Origin: G965276765 sp965276765
GTDB taxonomy: Bacteria > Actinomycetota > Acidimicrobiia > Acidimicrobiales > Palsa-688
Direction of reading: 5' to 3'
Assembly: GCA_965276765.1 (NCBI GenBank)
Contig: OZ255627.1
Location: 744,001-808,000 of the forward strand
Length of the DNA: 64,000 nt
A program made the translations under genes and the position numbers. Below the pieces are notes generated by a model that saw only the letters and a program-made list of their open reading frames with translations, was not told where the DNA came from and did no database searches. Below, one piece after another: positions 34,540 to 42,820 of the stretch. Position 1 is the stretch's first letter, and every line of letters starts with the position of its first letter.

Positions 34540-34910
34540 CGTACGGGTGTAGCCGAGTACCGACCGCAGGCCGGGCCGGTCGTGGTGGTGCCGGACTTCT
34601 TGTCGACGTTGATTCGCTCCGCAGGGATGCTGGCCTCACGTAAGGCATGAATCTGTCGGCCGAGCGCCGCTTCTGTTCCGAGGGCTGGGAGGAGTGGGAT
34701 ATGCGGCGGACACCGTTGATCCCCGTGGGCGGAGTTCCTGGTCGATCACGATGTCGACGCTTTTCGCCGACCATCAGCAGTTGCACGATGCCGTGTCTCA
34801 GTACGCTGAGTAAGGCCGCTGCTGGCCACGTCCGACGGCACCGTTCCTGTGCAATAAGATACGAGCGCGGACGGCAACGCGGGACTGTCGATGGAGGCTA
34901 AGTCGCAGCG
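34540..34910. other. Non-coding region upstream of the MarR gene
   Basis: 371 bp. Short open frames on both strands look random and resemble no family. TAAGAT near 34855 is a possible -10 for the MarR gene. No palindrome of the type found at 37139 or 38226 is present here, so the regulator may not control itself through that motif. Confidence 0.5.
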
Positions 34911-35387
34911 ATGGTGAGCGAAGCAGGCTCCGGGACGATCATCGAGATAGCCGAGCTGACCCGACTGCGGATGGTCCTCGGTCGGGTCGGGCGGATCCTG
35001 CGGCAACAGGCCGACGACAGCTTGCCCTACCCGCAGATCTCGCTGCTGTTCTGCATCTCGCGCTCCGAGCCGGTCACGCCGAGCCAGCTCGCGACCCTGG
35101 AGCGAGTGACACCTCCGTCGGTGACCCGCTCGCTGGACACCCTCGAACACCTCGGCTTCGTGAGCCGCGAGCCGTCGCCTCGCGATCGACGCGTCTCGGT
35201 GATCCGACTGACGATTGAGGGCCACCGCGAGTGCGCGCGTCTGCTGCACAGCCGCGACGTCTGGCTCTCCGACCATCTCACGCACCTCAGCTCGGCCGAG
35301 CTGACGAAGCTGATCGAGCTCACCCCGGTGCTCGAGAAGCTGTGCGATCCCGCGCTGCCGCAAAGGACGGTCCCCGCCGCCGACTGA
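34911..35387 (+). CDS. MarR-family transcriptional regulator
   Basis: 158 residues. Winged helix-turn-helix TPSQLATLERVTPPSVTRSLDTL is followed by the wing PSPRDRRVSVIRLT. MarR proteins bind 16-20-bp palindromes and are released by aromatic acids or CoA thioesters. It heads the acyl-CoA island, convergent to it. Matching palindromes ACTTWA-N5-TTWAGT at 37141 and 38226 are the best candidate operators in the area (inference). Confidence 0.9.
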   Translation: MVSEAGSGTIIEIAELTRLRMVLGRVGRILRQQADDSLPYPQISLLFCISRSEPVTPSQLATLERVTPPSVTRSLDTLEHLGFVSREPSPRDRRVSVIRLTIEGHRECARLLHSRDVWLSDHLTHLSSAELTKLIELTPVLEKLCDPALPQRTVPAAD

Positions 35388-35396
35388 CGGCCCGGC

Positions 35397-35413
35397 CGAG
35401 CCGAGTCGGCTCG
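35397..35413 (+). terminator. Hairpin after the MarR gene
   Basis: CGAGCCGA (35397-35404) and TCGGCTCG (35406-35413) form a perfect inverted repeat 10 bp after the MarR stop, between convergent genes. Without a T-run; probably a bidirectional transcription end. The remaining bases up to 35568 hold nothing recognisable. Confidence 0.5.
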
Positions 35414-35568
35414 CGTCAGCCTGAGGCGACGGGCAGATCGGACGTGCCACGGTGCGTCCAGGGTGCACGCGAGGCGGCGAGCACCGGCTCGGCCCCGTGA
35501 TCGCGCAGCTCCTTGAGGAGGTTGAACTCGTCGGGTCCGGCTCTCGGGCTTCCGTATCCCGGCATCGC

Positions 35569-36828
35569 TTAGCGCACCGATGCGGCCGGTGCCGGCGTCG
35601 CGGGCACCTCCACGATCTTGCGCGCGACCAGGTCGGCGATGTCGGCATCGGTGTATCCGGCCCCGCGCAGTTCCTCGACGGTGTCGGCCCCAAGCTCCGG
35701 CGTCTGGTTACCGACTCGGGCCGGAGTCGCGCTGAGATGGAACGGATGACCGACGACCTTCTGCTCGCCCCACGTCGGGTCGTCCTGGACGACGATGTAG
35801 CGGTTGGCGAGCACGTCCGGGTCATCGGCCAGGTCGAGGAAGGTGTTCACAGGGCCGACCGGGATGCGGTTCGCCCGAAGGATCGGCAGCCAATCGTCCC
35901 GGTCGCGGGTCAGGAACGCCTCCTCGACAATCGGTTCGAGGACGTCCCGGTTCGCCTCCCGAACGGCGCCGTAGCGGAACCGCTCGTCGGCGTAGAGGTC
36001 GGGACGCTCCAGCGCGGTGCACAGATGCGACCAGAGCTTCTGGTCGGTCGCGCCGATTACCAGCCAGGCGCCGTCCCGGCAGCGGAAGGCCCCCGACGTC
36101 GAGGTGACGCGGCGCTGCGGCCGGTTCAGCCGGCCCTGGTTGAGCGAGAGCGTGATTTCGGGCGCGTGCAGGCCAATGCAGGCACCCACCAGTGACGCGT
36201 CGATTCGCTGCCCGACACCGATCCGCTCCCGCGCGAACAACGCCGACAGGATCCCCATCGCGAGGAACACGCCGCCGCCGGCGTCGGCGTAGCCGCGGGT
36301 AGCCAGGCGCGGCGTGCCGTCCGGCGCCTGGTTGAAATCGGACACCCCCGCCACGGCCTGCGCGACCATGTCGAACATCGGCTCGCCACTGTGCGGCCCG
36401 TCCGGGCCGTACCCGTTGGCCGCGGCGTAGACGATCCGGGGGTTGACCCGGCTGAGCTCCGCGTAGCCGATCCCGAGGCGGTCCATGACTCCAGGCCGGA
36501 AGTTCTCGACGACGACGTCGCACGATCGCGCCAGCTCGAGGACTATGCGCCGGCCCTCGTCGGTGGTGACGTCGATCCCGATCGAGTGCTTGCCGCGGTT
36601 GAGAGCGTAGAAGAACCCGGAGAAACCGTCCGGCGTGGCCCGCAGGCGACGATCCCATTCCCCGCCCGGACGCTCAACCTTGAGCACGTGGGCCCCCATG
36701 TCGGCGAGCAGCCGCGTCGCGTACGGGCCCTGCTGGAAGCGGCTGAAGTCCAGGATCCGGATATCAGCCAGTGCCCCCGTGGCCGCGCTCTCCGGGTCGT
36801 CGTCCCGGTGCGGGCCGTCCTCACTCAT
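35569..36828 (-). CDS. Family III CoA-transferase (CaiB/BaiF)
   Basis: 419 residues. IRILDFSRFQQGPYATRLLA, LNRGKHSIGIDVTTDEG and VVVENFRPGVMDRLG are standard. The catalytic Asp is D182 in RGYADAGGGVFLAMG, a context close to the racemase subgroup but without its paired His. Its ATG overlaps the stop of the truncated synthetase fragment (36825-36828). Probably activates an acid imported by the LIV-type ABC system of this island. Confidence 0.92.
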   Translation of the reverse strand: MSEDGPHRDDDPESAATGALADIRILDFSRFQQGPYATRLLADMGAHVLKVERPGGEWDRRLRATPDGFSGFFYALNRGKHSIGIDVTTDEGRRIVLELARSCDVVVENFRPGVMDRLGIGYAELSRVNPRIVYAAANGYGPDGPHSGEPMFDMVAQAVAGVSDFNQAPDGTPRLATRGYADAGGGVFLAMGILSALFARERIGVGQRIDASLVGACIGLHAPEITLSLNQGRLNRPQRRVTSTSGAFRCRDGAWLVIGATDQKLWSHLCTALERPDLYADERFRYGAVREANRDVLEPIVEEAFLTRDRDDWLPILRANRIPVGPVNTFLDLADDPDVLANRYIVVQDDPTWGEQKVVGHPFHLSATPARVGNQTPELGADTVEELRGAGYTDADIADLVARKIVEVPATPAPAASVR

Positions 36829-37100
36829 CTGCGGTGCTCCCTTCCGTCGTCACGAGGATCGGTCAGGGCGCTGACCTCAGCGAGCGAGCCCAGCAGCGGC
36901 CGCCCGAAGGCGGCGCCCCTGGGGTTCACCATGGTGATCGACGTGGTGCCACCGGTCGGTTCGAGGCTGTGCACCAGATTGCGGGCCCAACTGGAGCTCT
37001 CGGACGCTCCGACGATCGCCACGCCGCAGGGCGCGACCATCGACCGGAGTCGCTCCGGAGTGGCCATCCGTCCGGCCGAGTTCAGTTGCGTCACCGGCAC
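36825..37100 (-). CDS. Truncated NDP-forming acyl-CoA synthetase: CoA-binding N-domain only
   Basis: 91 residues from GTG 37100, with GGAGG six bases upstream. The sequence matches only the start of the CoA-binding domain of ADP-forming acyl-CoA synthetases: VAIVGASESSSWARNLVHSL and ITMVNPRGAAFGRPLL. Full proteins have about 700 residues including the His loop and ATP-grasp domain, all absent. Good translation signals and the ATGA overlap with the CoA-transferase suggest that it is still expressed, either as a relic serving as translational leader or as a small CoA-binding partner. Confidence 0.7.
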   Translation of the reverse strand: MPVTQLNSAGRMATPERLRSMVAPCGVAIVGASESSSWARNLVHSLEPTGGTTSITMVNPRGAAFGRPLLGSLAEVSALTDPRDDGREHRR

Positions 37101-37138
37101 TGGTGACCTCCATTCATGAGTTGACCAAACAAATCACA

Positions 37139-37159
37139 ATACTTAATAATGTTTAGTAT
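37139..37159. promoter_or_regulatory. Operator 1 of the ACTTWA-N5-TTWAGT type
   Basis: ATACTTAA (37139-37146) and TTTAGTAT (37152-37159) form a near-perfect inverted repeat (7 of 8) with a 5-bp centre in a strikingly AT-rich patch, about 40 bp before GTG 37100. A -35-like TTGATA lies at 37157-37162 (minus strand). The same core with the same spacing recurs at 38226-38242. Confidence 0.65.
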
Positions 37160-37187
37160 CAAGCGTATTGGCGACCCTCGACCAAGG

Positions 37188-38018
37188 TCATCGCGAAGGT
37201 GTGGGCCCTGGGTGTGAACTGGCGAAATCGCTCGCGGCGTGATCCATGGCGCTGGACCGGGCCCGGTAACGGGTCTGCAGGAACAGCTCGAGGGCGAGGG
37301 CGTCGTCGAGTGGCAGCTCGATCCCCCGCCGCACCATTTGCTTCATGAAGTCCAGCGCGTGACCATCCTTCTGGGCGACTTCGCGGGCCAGTGCGAGAGT
37401 CTCGTCAACCAGGGCGGCGGGGGGCACACTCAGGGCGGCCAGGCCGGCCTGGACCGCCTGCTGCCCGGTCATCCGCCGCCCAGTCAGGAGGTGGAACAGC
37501 CCACGGGGTAGCCCCAGCTTGCGGGGCAGGCGCTGGGACCCCCCGGCACCCGGCAGGATGCCGCGGTTAATGTGCTCGTCGCCCAGCGCCGCGTCGTCGG
37601 CCACGACCATTATGTCGCAGGACATCGCCAGCTCGAGGCCGCCTGCGAGCGCGTAACCGCTGACCGACGCGATGATCGCCTGAGGAGCGCACATCAGGGC
37701 CTTGCACAGCCGGGCCAGGCTGTCCTGGAAGGCGATGTGGGCGCTGCCGTCTTTCAGCACACCCTGGCTCAGCCAACTCAGGTCGGCCCCGGGGCAGAAG
37801 GCCCGTCCGGCACCCCGCAGGACCAGCACCCGGATCTCGGGCGATTGCTGCGCCGCGCGGTCGAGCTCGGCGATGAGCGAGCCGACCAGATCGCCGTCCA
37901 GGGCATTGAGCCGCTCCGGTCGATTGAGGGTGAGCACCCGGATGCCGTCCTCGACATCCTCAACCAGCAGGACGTCGCCGGCTTGAGCACTCTGTCCACC
38001 ACTCCTCGCAGTACTCAC
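37188..38018 (-). CDS. Enoyl-CoA hydratase
   Basis: 276 residues from GTG 38018 (GGAGG ten bases upstream); a longer frame upstream lacks family similarity. Crotonase-fold motifs are GAGRAFCPGADLSWL, SGYALAGGLELAMSCD and GDEHINRGILPGAGGSQRLP. Both catalytic glutamates (LELAM and GDEHI) are present, so a true hydratase is likely. It has its own promoter/operator at 38226-38278. Confidence 0.92.
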   Translation of the reverse strand: MSTARSGGQSAQAGDVLLVEDVEDGIRVLTLNRPERLNALDGDLVGSLIAELDRAAQQSPEIRVLVLRGAGRAFCPGADLSWLSQGVLKDGSAHIAFQDSLARLCKALMCAPQAIIASVSGYALAGGLELAMSCDIMVVADDAALGDEHINRGILPGAGGSQRLPRKLGLPRGLFHLLTGRRMTGQQAVQAGLAALSVPPAALVDETLALAREVAQKDGHALDFMKQMVRRGIELPLDDALALELFLQTRYRARSSAMDHAASDFASSHPGPTPSR

Positions 38019-38225
38019 GACCGTGCACCTCCGTCCGTCCAGCCCCGATAAAGTCGCAGCGCGCCCGCCACGTCGTCCGCGCGAAAGGGACCCAGGAGTT
38101 CGTCCTGTGAAGGGCGAGCCGAGAGCTCGGGAACGTCGGCCCGAGCCTCGGCGACCGGAAACGACGTTGTCGGCCAACTCCGGTAAACCGTCACAGTCAA
38201 ACAGACAGCAGATTTGATGGCCGTT

Positions 38226-38278
38226 ACTTTAGAATATTAAGTTGTTTGTACGGTATCCAGACGGCGCTAACGTGTCAA
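38226..38278 (-). promoter_or_regulatory. Promoter (TTGACA-17-TACCGT) with operator 2 of the ACTTWA-N5-TTWAGT type
   Basis: Reading the minus strand, TTGACA (38273-38278), a 17-bp spacer and TACCGT (38250-38255) form a good housekeeping promoter. Just downstream, over the expected transcription start, lies ACTTTA-N5-TTAAGT (38226-38242 on the plus strand). It drives the hydratase at 38018 with a leader of about 200 bases. A repressor bound here would block initiation. Confidence 0.65.
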
Positions 38279-38324
38279 CCCTCGACCGAGGGTGGTGTCG
38301 TGTCCCTCGGCGCTGGCCGATCAC

Positions 38325-40247
38325 TCAGCCCCGGGCCCAGTGGACACAGTCATCCACCTCGGCGCGGGCGGTGCGGAAGGCATTCGCCGGATGCTCGTCG
38401 TCGCGATAGCCGAACGAGACGCCGGCGAGGACCTGCTGCTCGGCCGGGATCTCGAAGTAGCCGCGCAGGAAGTCGGAGTAGTTGGCGAGGGCAGCCTGCG
38501 CCACTGCCCCCAGCCCGAGGCTCTCGGCGGCGTAGAGGAAGGTCGCAAGGTAGATGCCGCTGTCCACCGCGCCATACACGCCGAGCTCCGTGGCCGAGGT
38601 GATGATCGCGACGTGTGGCGCTCCGAAGAGCTCGAAGTTGCGGCGGGCCTGCTGCGCGCTCGCAGCGCGATCGCCGCGGGTGATCCCGACCGCTTCGTAC
38701 AAGGCCCACCCGCACGCGCGGCGCCGCTCGAGGCGCACCCCGGTGTACTCGGCCGGTCGCGCGAAATCCGATCGCGCCTCCCCTCCGTGTTGATCGACGT
38801 GCTCGAGCAGATCCCGGCGGAACGACTCGGTGCGCTCGCCGGTCGTGACGTAGACCTGCCAGGGCTGGGTGTTGCACCACGACGGCGCGCACTGGGCGGT
38901 GCTCAGCAGGCGCCGGATCAGCGGCTCCGGAACCTCGTCGGGACGAAATCCGCGGCAACTGGCCCGGCGGCCCACCACATCTTCAAACGACGTGGTCACC
39001 GCCGCGTCCGGACTCTCCAATCGGACCACCATGTCGTCCCCCGGCGTGGTGGCCGCTGATGGGGACTCGGGGGATGTGAGCATGGACAGCACGTCGGCGC
39101 GATCGCGGTCGATGTCCAGGGCGCCGGTCCAGCGCACGGTCGGCGGTGACTCGCTCAGGCGCAAGGGGGACCGCTGCATCGACACCTCGCCGAGGTCGGG
39201 GTCGGCGGCAGTCACGATCGACCCGCGGGCTGCGTAGTGGGGGTCCTCGACGATGTCGGGCATGGTCAGGATCGGGGCGACCGGCGCTTCGAGGGCACGG
39301 AAGGTCTCCAGCACCTCGCTCTGGGGGTGCTTCGAGATCCAGTCCGCAACGATCAGGTCGATCTCGTCGGCGTTGACGCGCCGGGCCTCGGAGGTCGCGA
39401 ATCGCGGATCGTCGGCGAGTTCGCTACGACCGATCGCGCGAAACACCCGGTTGGCGATCTGCTGCGTCCCCGCCGACAGCACGATCCAGTGGCCGTCCGC
39501 GGTCTCATACGCGTTACGGGGAGCGGTGCGGGCCGAGCGGTTGCCCTGCCGGCGGGGCACGATGCCGAGCTGCTGGTACTCGATCAGGGCCGGCCCGAGC
39601 AGGGAGAACAACGGTTCGTAGAGGCTCAAATCGACGAGCTGCCCGCGGCCGCCACACTGGTCTCGCCAGCGCAGAGCGGCGAGTATGGCGAGGGCCCCGG
39701 TGACCCCGGCGATGCCGTCGGCCAGGCCGAAGGGGGGCAGCATCGGCGGCCCGTCCGGGAGGCCGGACATCGCCGCATACCCAGAGAACGCCTCGGCGAG
39801 GGTGCCGAAGCCGGGCTGGCTGCTCATCGGACCGTCCTGCCCGAACCCGGTGACCCGGAGCATCACCAGGCGCGAGTTGAGCTCCGAGAGGACGTCGTAG
39901 CCGAGCCCCCAGGACTCCAGCCGCCCGGGCCGGAAGTTCTCGACCAGGACGTCGGCCCACCCGGTCAGCTGGCGCACGATCTCCCGGTCGCCCTCCTCGT
40001 GAAGGTCGAGCGCGATCAGCCGCTTGTTCCGGGAGATCACCTTCCACCACAACGGGATGTCGTCCCGGGCCGGACCCCAGCGACGCATCTCGTCGCCGGA
40101 GGGGTGCTCGACCTTGACGACGTCGGCGCCGAGATCCCCGAGGGTCGTCGCGATCAGCGGGCCGGCGAGCTGGCTCGAGAGGTCCAGGACATGGACCCCG
40201 TCCAGCGCGGCGGCCGAAGCCCCACCGGCGCCTCCCGGATCACCCAT
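38325..40247 (-). CDS. Fusion: family III CoA-transferase + nitroreductase
   Basis: 640 residues in one uninterrupted frame. Residues 14-395 are a complete CaiB/BaiF CoA-transferase (VLDLSSQLAGPLIATTLGD, LVENFRPGRLESWGLG, catalytic D177 in PFGLADGIAG). Residues 420-640 are a complete nitroreductase: FEDVVGRRASCRGFRPDEVP (FMN-phosphate arginines), AQCAPSWCNTQPWQVYV, ESLGLGAVAQAA, and a C-terminal LAGVSFGYRDDEHPANAFR. Such flavin enzymes reduce nitroaromatics, quinones or unsaturated CoA esters. The fusion suggests that an acid is activated and reduced, or its acyl-CoA desaturated, on one protein. It overlaps livF by 8 bp. Confidence 0.9.
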   Translation of the reverse strand: MGDPGGAGGASAAALDGVHVLDLSSQLAGPLIATTLGDLGADVVKVEHPSGDEMRRWGPARDDIPLWWKVISRNKRLIALDLHEEGDREIVRQLTGWADVLVENFRPGRLESWGLGYDVLSELNSRLVMLRVTGFGQDGPMSSQPGFGTLAEAFSGYAAMSGLPDGPPMLPPFGLADGIAGVTGALAILAALRWRDQCGGRGQLVDLSLYEPLFSLLGPALIEYQQLGIVPRRQGNRSARTAPRNAYETADGHWIVLSAGTQQIANRVFRAIGRSELADDPRFATSEARRVNADEIDLIVADWISKHPQSEVLETFRALEAPVAPILTMPDIVEDPHYAARGSIVTAADPDLGEVSMQRSPLRLSESPPTVRWTGALDIDRDRADVLSMLTSPESPSAATTPGDDMVVRLESPDAAVTTSFEDVVGRRASCRGFRPDEVPEPLIRRLLSTAQCAPSWCNTQPWQVYVTTGERTESFRRDLLEHVDQHGGEARSDFARPAEYTGVRLERRRACGWALYEAVGITRGDRAASAQQARRNFELFGAPHVAIITSATELGVYGAVDSGIYLATFLYAAESLGLGAVAQAALANYSDFLRGYFEIPAEQQVLAGVSFGYRDDEHPANAFRTARAEVDDCVHWARG

Positions 40248-40977
40248 GCTCGGCGCTCACCCCGAAGTAGACCTCGTCCAGCGCGGCCCCGGCGTCCTCA
40301 CTGCGCGGATCCCCGCTCCAGACGATCTCACCCCGGAACATGACGCACATGGCGTCCGCCACCGCCTTGATGTGCTCGACGGTCTGCTCGACGACCAGGA
40401 CGCACACGCCGTCGTTCGCGACTCGTCGCAAAGAGGCGAAGACCTCGTCCACGATCATCGGCGCTAGCCCACCCGACGGCTCGTCGACGAGCACCACCTT
40501 CGGCCGGGCCGCCAGCGCCTGCGCGACCGCGAGCATCTGCTGCTGACCGCCGCTCAGGGCGCCGGCCCGCTCACCTAGTCGGCCCTTCAGCACCGGGAAC
40601 TCGGCCAGCACCGGCTCGAGCGCGTCCAGGGTGACCCGTCTCCGCTTCCCCGACGAGAACGTCGCGAGCTCGAGGTTCTCCTGCACCGTGAGATCGCGCA
40701 GGGTCCTTTTGCCTTCCTGGACGACGGCGAGGCCGAGGCGGGCCCGCCTCCACGCCGGGGTCGACGTGCAGTCGACCCCGGCGATGACGACCCGACCGGC
40801 ACGGGCCCGGATCAGACCGCCGATCGTCGAGATGGCCGTGGTCTTGCCGGCGCCGTTCGGCCCGACGATGCCGAGGATCCGGCCTGCGTACCCCTCAAAC
40901 GAGATCCCCTGCAGCACGGATATCTCCCCGTACCCCGACTTGAGCCCCTCGACGATGAGGGTGGCGTCCTCGGTCAT
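40240..40977 (-). CDS. livF: Branched-chain amino acid-type ABC transporter ATPase (LivF)
   Basis: 245 residues. Walker A GPNGAGKTT (residues 39-47), signature ALSGGQQQMLAVAQAL, Walker B VVLVDEPSGGLAP and H-loop VVEQTV. Second ATPase of a HAAT/LIV importer. Overlaps both neighbours, so the CoA-transferase/nitroreductase fusion, livF, livMG and livH form one operon. The cargo is probably a carboxylic acid rather than an amino acid, given the surroundings. Confidence 0.93.
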   Translation of the reverse strand: MTEDATLIVEGLKSGYGEISVLQGISFEGYAGRILGIVGPNGAGKTTAISTIGGLIRARAGRVVIAGVDCTSTPAWRRARLGLAVVQEGKRTLRDLTVQENLELATFSSGKRRRVTLDALEPVLAEFPVLKGRLGERAGALSGGQQQMLAVAQALAARPKVVLVDEPSGGLAPMIVDEVFASLRRVANDGVCVLVVEQTVEHIKAVADAMCVMFRGEIVWSGDPRSEDAGAALDEVYFGVSAEHG

Positions 40978-42818
40978 GACCCGCTTCCACCGCGCTCAGA
41001 TTCCTCGAAGGACGCCTTGACCGGGGCCGGCGACTGCTCCACGAGATCGACCTGGCGCCCGAGGTAGCTCTCCCGCACGCGCTGGTTGCCGACGATCTCC
41101 GCCGGCGTGCCGGTCGCAATGACCTTGCCGAACTCGAGGACGACGACATGCGCAGCCAGGTCCATGACGAACGGGACGTTGTGCTCGACGAGCACGACGG
41201 TGGCACCACTGGCGCAGAGGAAGCGGATCGTGCTCTCCAGGTCCCGCAGGGCGTGCTCATCCAGCCCGGCCGCCGGCTCGTCCAGCAGGATCAGCCGAGG
41301 CGAGGACACCACCGACCGAGCCACTTCCAGGAGGCGCCGAGTGCCAAGCGGCAGGCTGTCGGCGCGCGTCCCGGCGACGGTGTCGAGCCCGCAGATGGCC
41401 AGCGACTCCGCCGCCCGAGCCCGGGCCGAGCGCAGGGCCCGCCAATGTCCGGGCAACCGGAGCACGCTGACGTACCAGGACGGCCAGCGCTTCGTGATGG
41501 CACCGGTGGCCGCGACCTCCAGCGCCGTCATGTCGGTCTGGATCCGCGGCGTCTGGAACGTCCGCGAGACCCCCAGCGACGCGACGCGATTCGGCCGTCG
41601 TCTGGCCAACCGGTCCTCGCCCAGGGTGAGCGAACCGGCGTCGATCGGAAAGTAGCCGCAGATGGCGTTCAGCAGCGTCGTCTTCCCGGCGCCGTTCGGC
41701 CCGATAACCGCGGTCACCGCTCCAGGGACCGCGCGCAACGAGACCTCGCTCAGCGCGTCCACGCCGCCGAAGGACTTTGTGACCGCATCGACGGTCAGCA
41801 CGTCGCCGGGTAGGGACTTCAGCTCGGAACTCTCGGCCACCGGCGCGTCCGCCGTCCGATCTGGCCGGACGATCCGGGTGGCGATCCACGCGAGGACCCA
41901 GTGACCGACCCGGGCGAACCCACCGCGGAAGACGAGACCGACGAAGACCAGGAACAGCCCATAGATCAGGGTCGAGGAGGTGTTGAACGAGGTCGTGCGC
42001 AGCGGCCCGAGCACCAGCAGAGCCGCTCCCAGCGGCGCCCCGTAGATGCTGGCCGAGCCACCGAGGATCGAGGCGGCAAGGAGGGCTACCGCTAGGGAGA
42101 AGTTGAACGCCACCGGGGTCACGTAGCCGGAGTAAAAGGCGTACAGGCAGCCGGCGAGGCCGGCCGGGACGTTGCCGAGGACGTAAGTCGTCAGCTTCAG
42201 TCGGGTCACAGACAGGCCGAGCGAGCGGGCCAGTGTGCCGCTCTGCCGCAGCGAGCCCAGCGCCGCCCCGTACGGCGAGGTGACGGCGTTGCGGGCCACC
42301 ACGATCCAGAGGCACATGACGACGATCGAGATCTCGTAAAAGCCGAGATTGCCCAGCGATTGGCCGAACACAGTCGGATCGATGATGCCGGGCAGCCCCT
42401 CGGCCCCGCCCGTCTGACTCGAGAACTCGTCGAGGATATTCGGCACGATGAGCAGGAGGAACAGCGACACCAGGCCCAGCGACCAATTCGTCAGCCGAAG
42501 GCCGGGGATGCCGACGATGAGACCGAGGACGACCGCGACGACGATCGAGCAGACGAAGTCGAGGATCAGGTCACTGTGGCCGTGGCTGGTCAGGATCGCG
42601 GCTGTGTAAGCGCCTCCCGCCAGGGTGGCCACCTGCCCGAGAGCCAGTTCGCCGGCGTAGCCGAACGTCAGGTTCAGCCCGCTGACGAGCAGCGTGTAGA
42701 TGGCGATGAGCTCTATCTGCCGCTGCCAGTAGATTTGCAGTCCGAGCTGCGGTAGGAACAGCAGCAGGACGACCACTAGGGCGAGGGCGACGAAGCGACT
42801 CTTCGGTTTGACGGTCAC
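40974..42818 (-). CDS. Fused LivM permease - LivG ATPase
   Basis: 614 residues. Residues 1-310 are a LivM permease (IYTLLVSGLNLTFGYAGELALG, SILGGSASIYGAPLGAALL) with about 9-10 membrane segments. Residues 335-600 are a LivG ATPase with Walker A GPNGAGKTT near residue 370, signature region LPLGTRRLLEVARSV, Walker B LILLDEPAAGLD and H-loop LVEHNV. Fusion fixes permease and ATPase one to one and is known in some actinobacteria. Separate LivH and LivF complete the importer. Confidence 0.92.
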   Translation of the reverse strand: MTVKPKSRFVALALVVVLLLFLPQLGLQIYWQRQIELIAIYTLLVSGLNLTFGYAGELALGQVATLAGGAYTAAILTSHGHSDLILDFVCSIVVAVVLGLIVGIPGLRLTNWSLGLVSLFLLLIVPNILDEFSSQTGGAEGLPGIIDPTVFGQSLGNLGFYEISIVVMCLWIVVARNAVTSPYGAALGSLRQSGTLARSLGLSVTRLKLTTYVLGNVPAGLAGCLYAFYSGYVTPVAFNFSLAVALLAASILGGSASIYGAPLGAALLVLGPLRTTSFNTSSTLIYGLFLVFVGLVFRGGFARVGHWVLAWIATRIVRPDRTADAPVAESSELKSLPGDVLTVDAVTKSFGGVDALSEVSLRAVPGAVTAVIGPNGAGKTTLLNAICGYFPIDAGSLTLGEDRLARRRPNRVASLGVSRTFQTPRIQTDMTALEVAATGAITKRWPSWYVSVLRLPGHWRALRSARARAAESLAICGLDTVAGTRADSLPLGTRRLLEVARSVVSSPRLILLDEPAAGLDEHALRDLESTIRFLCASGATVVLVEHNVPFVMDLAAHVVVLEFGKVIATGTPAEIVGNQRVRESYLGRQVDLVEQSPAPVKASFEESERGGSGS

Positions 42819-42820
42819 GA

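Noticed and set aside
34647..34901. Open frame of about 84 codons before the MarR gene
   Set aside because: Cys/Arg-rich with no resemblance to a family and no good ribosome site; looks random.
38015..38200. 61-codon frame in the leader of the enoyl-CoA hydratase
   Set aside because: TTG start without a ribosome site, no recognisable motif; more likely untranslated leader.
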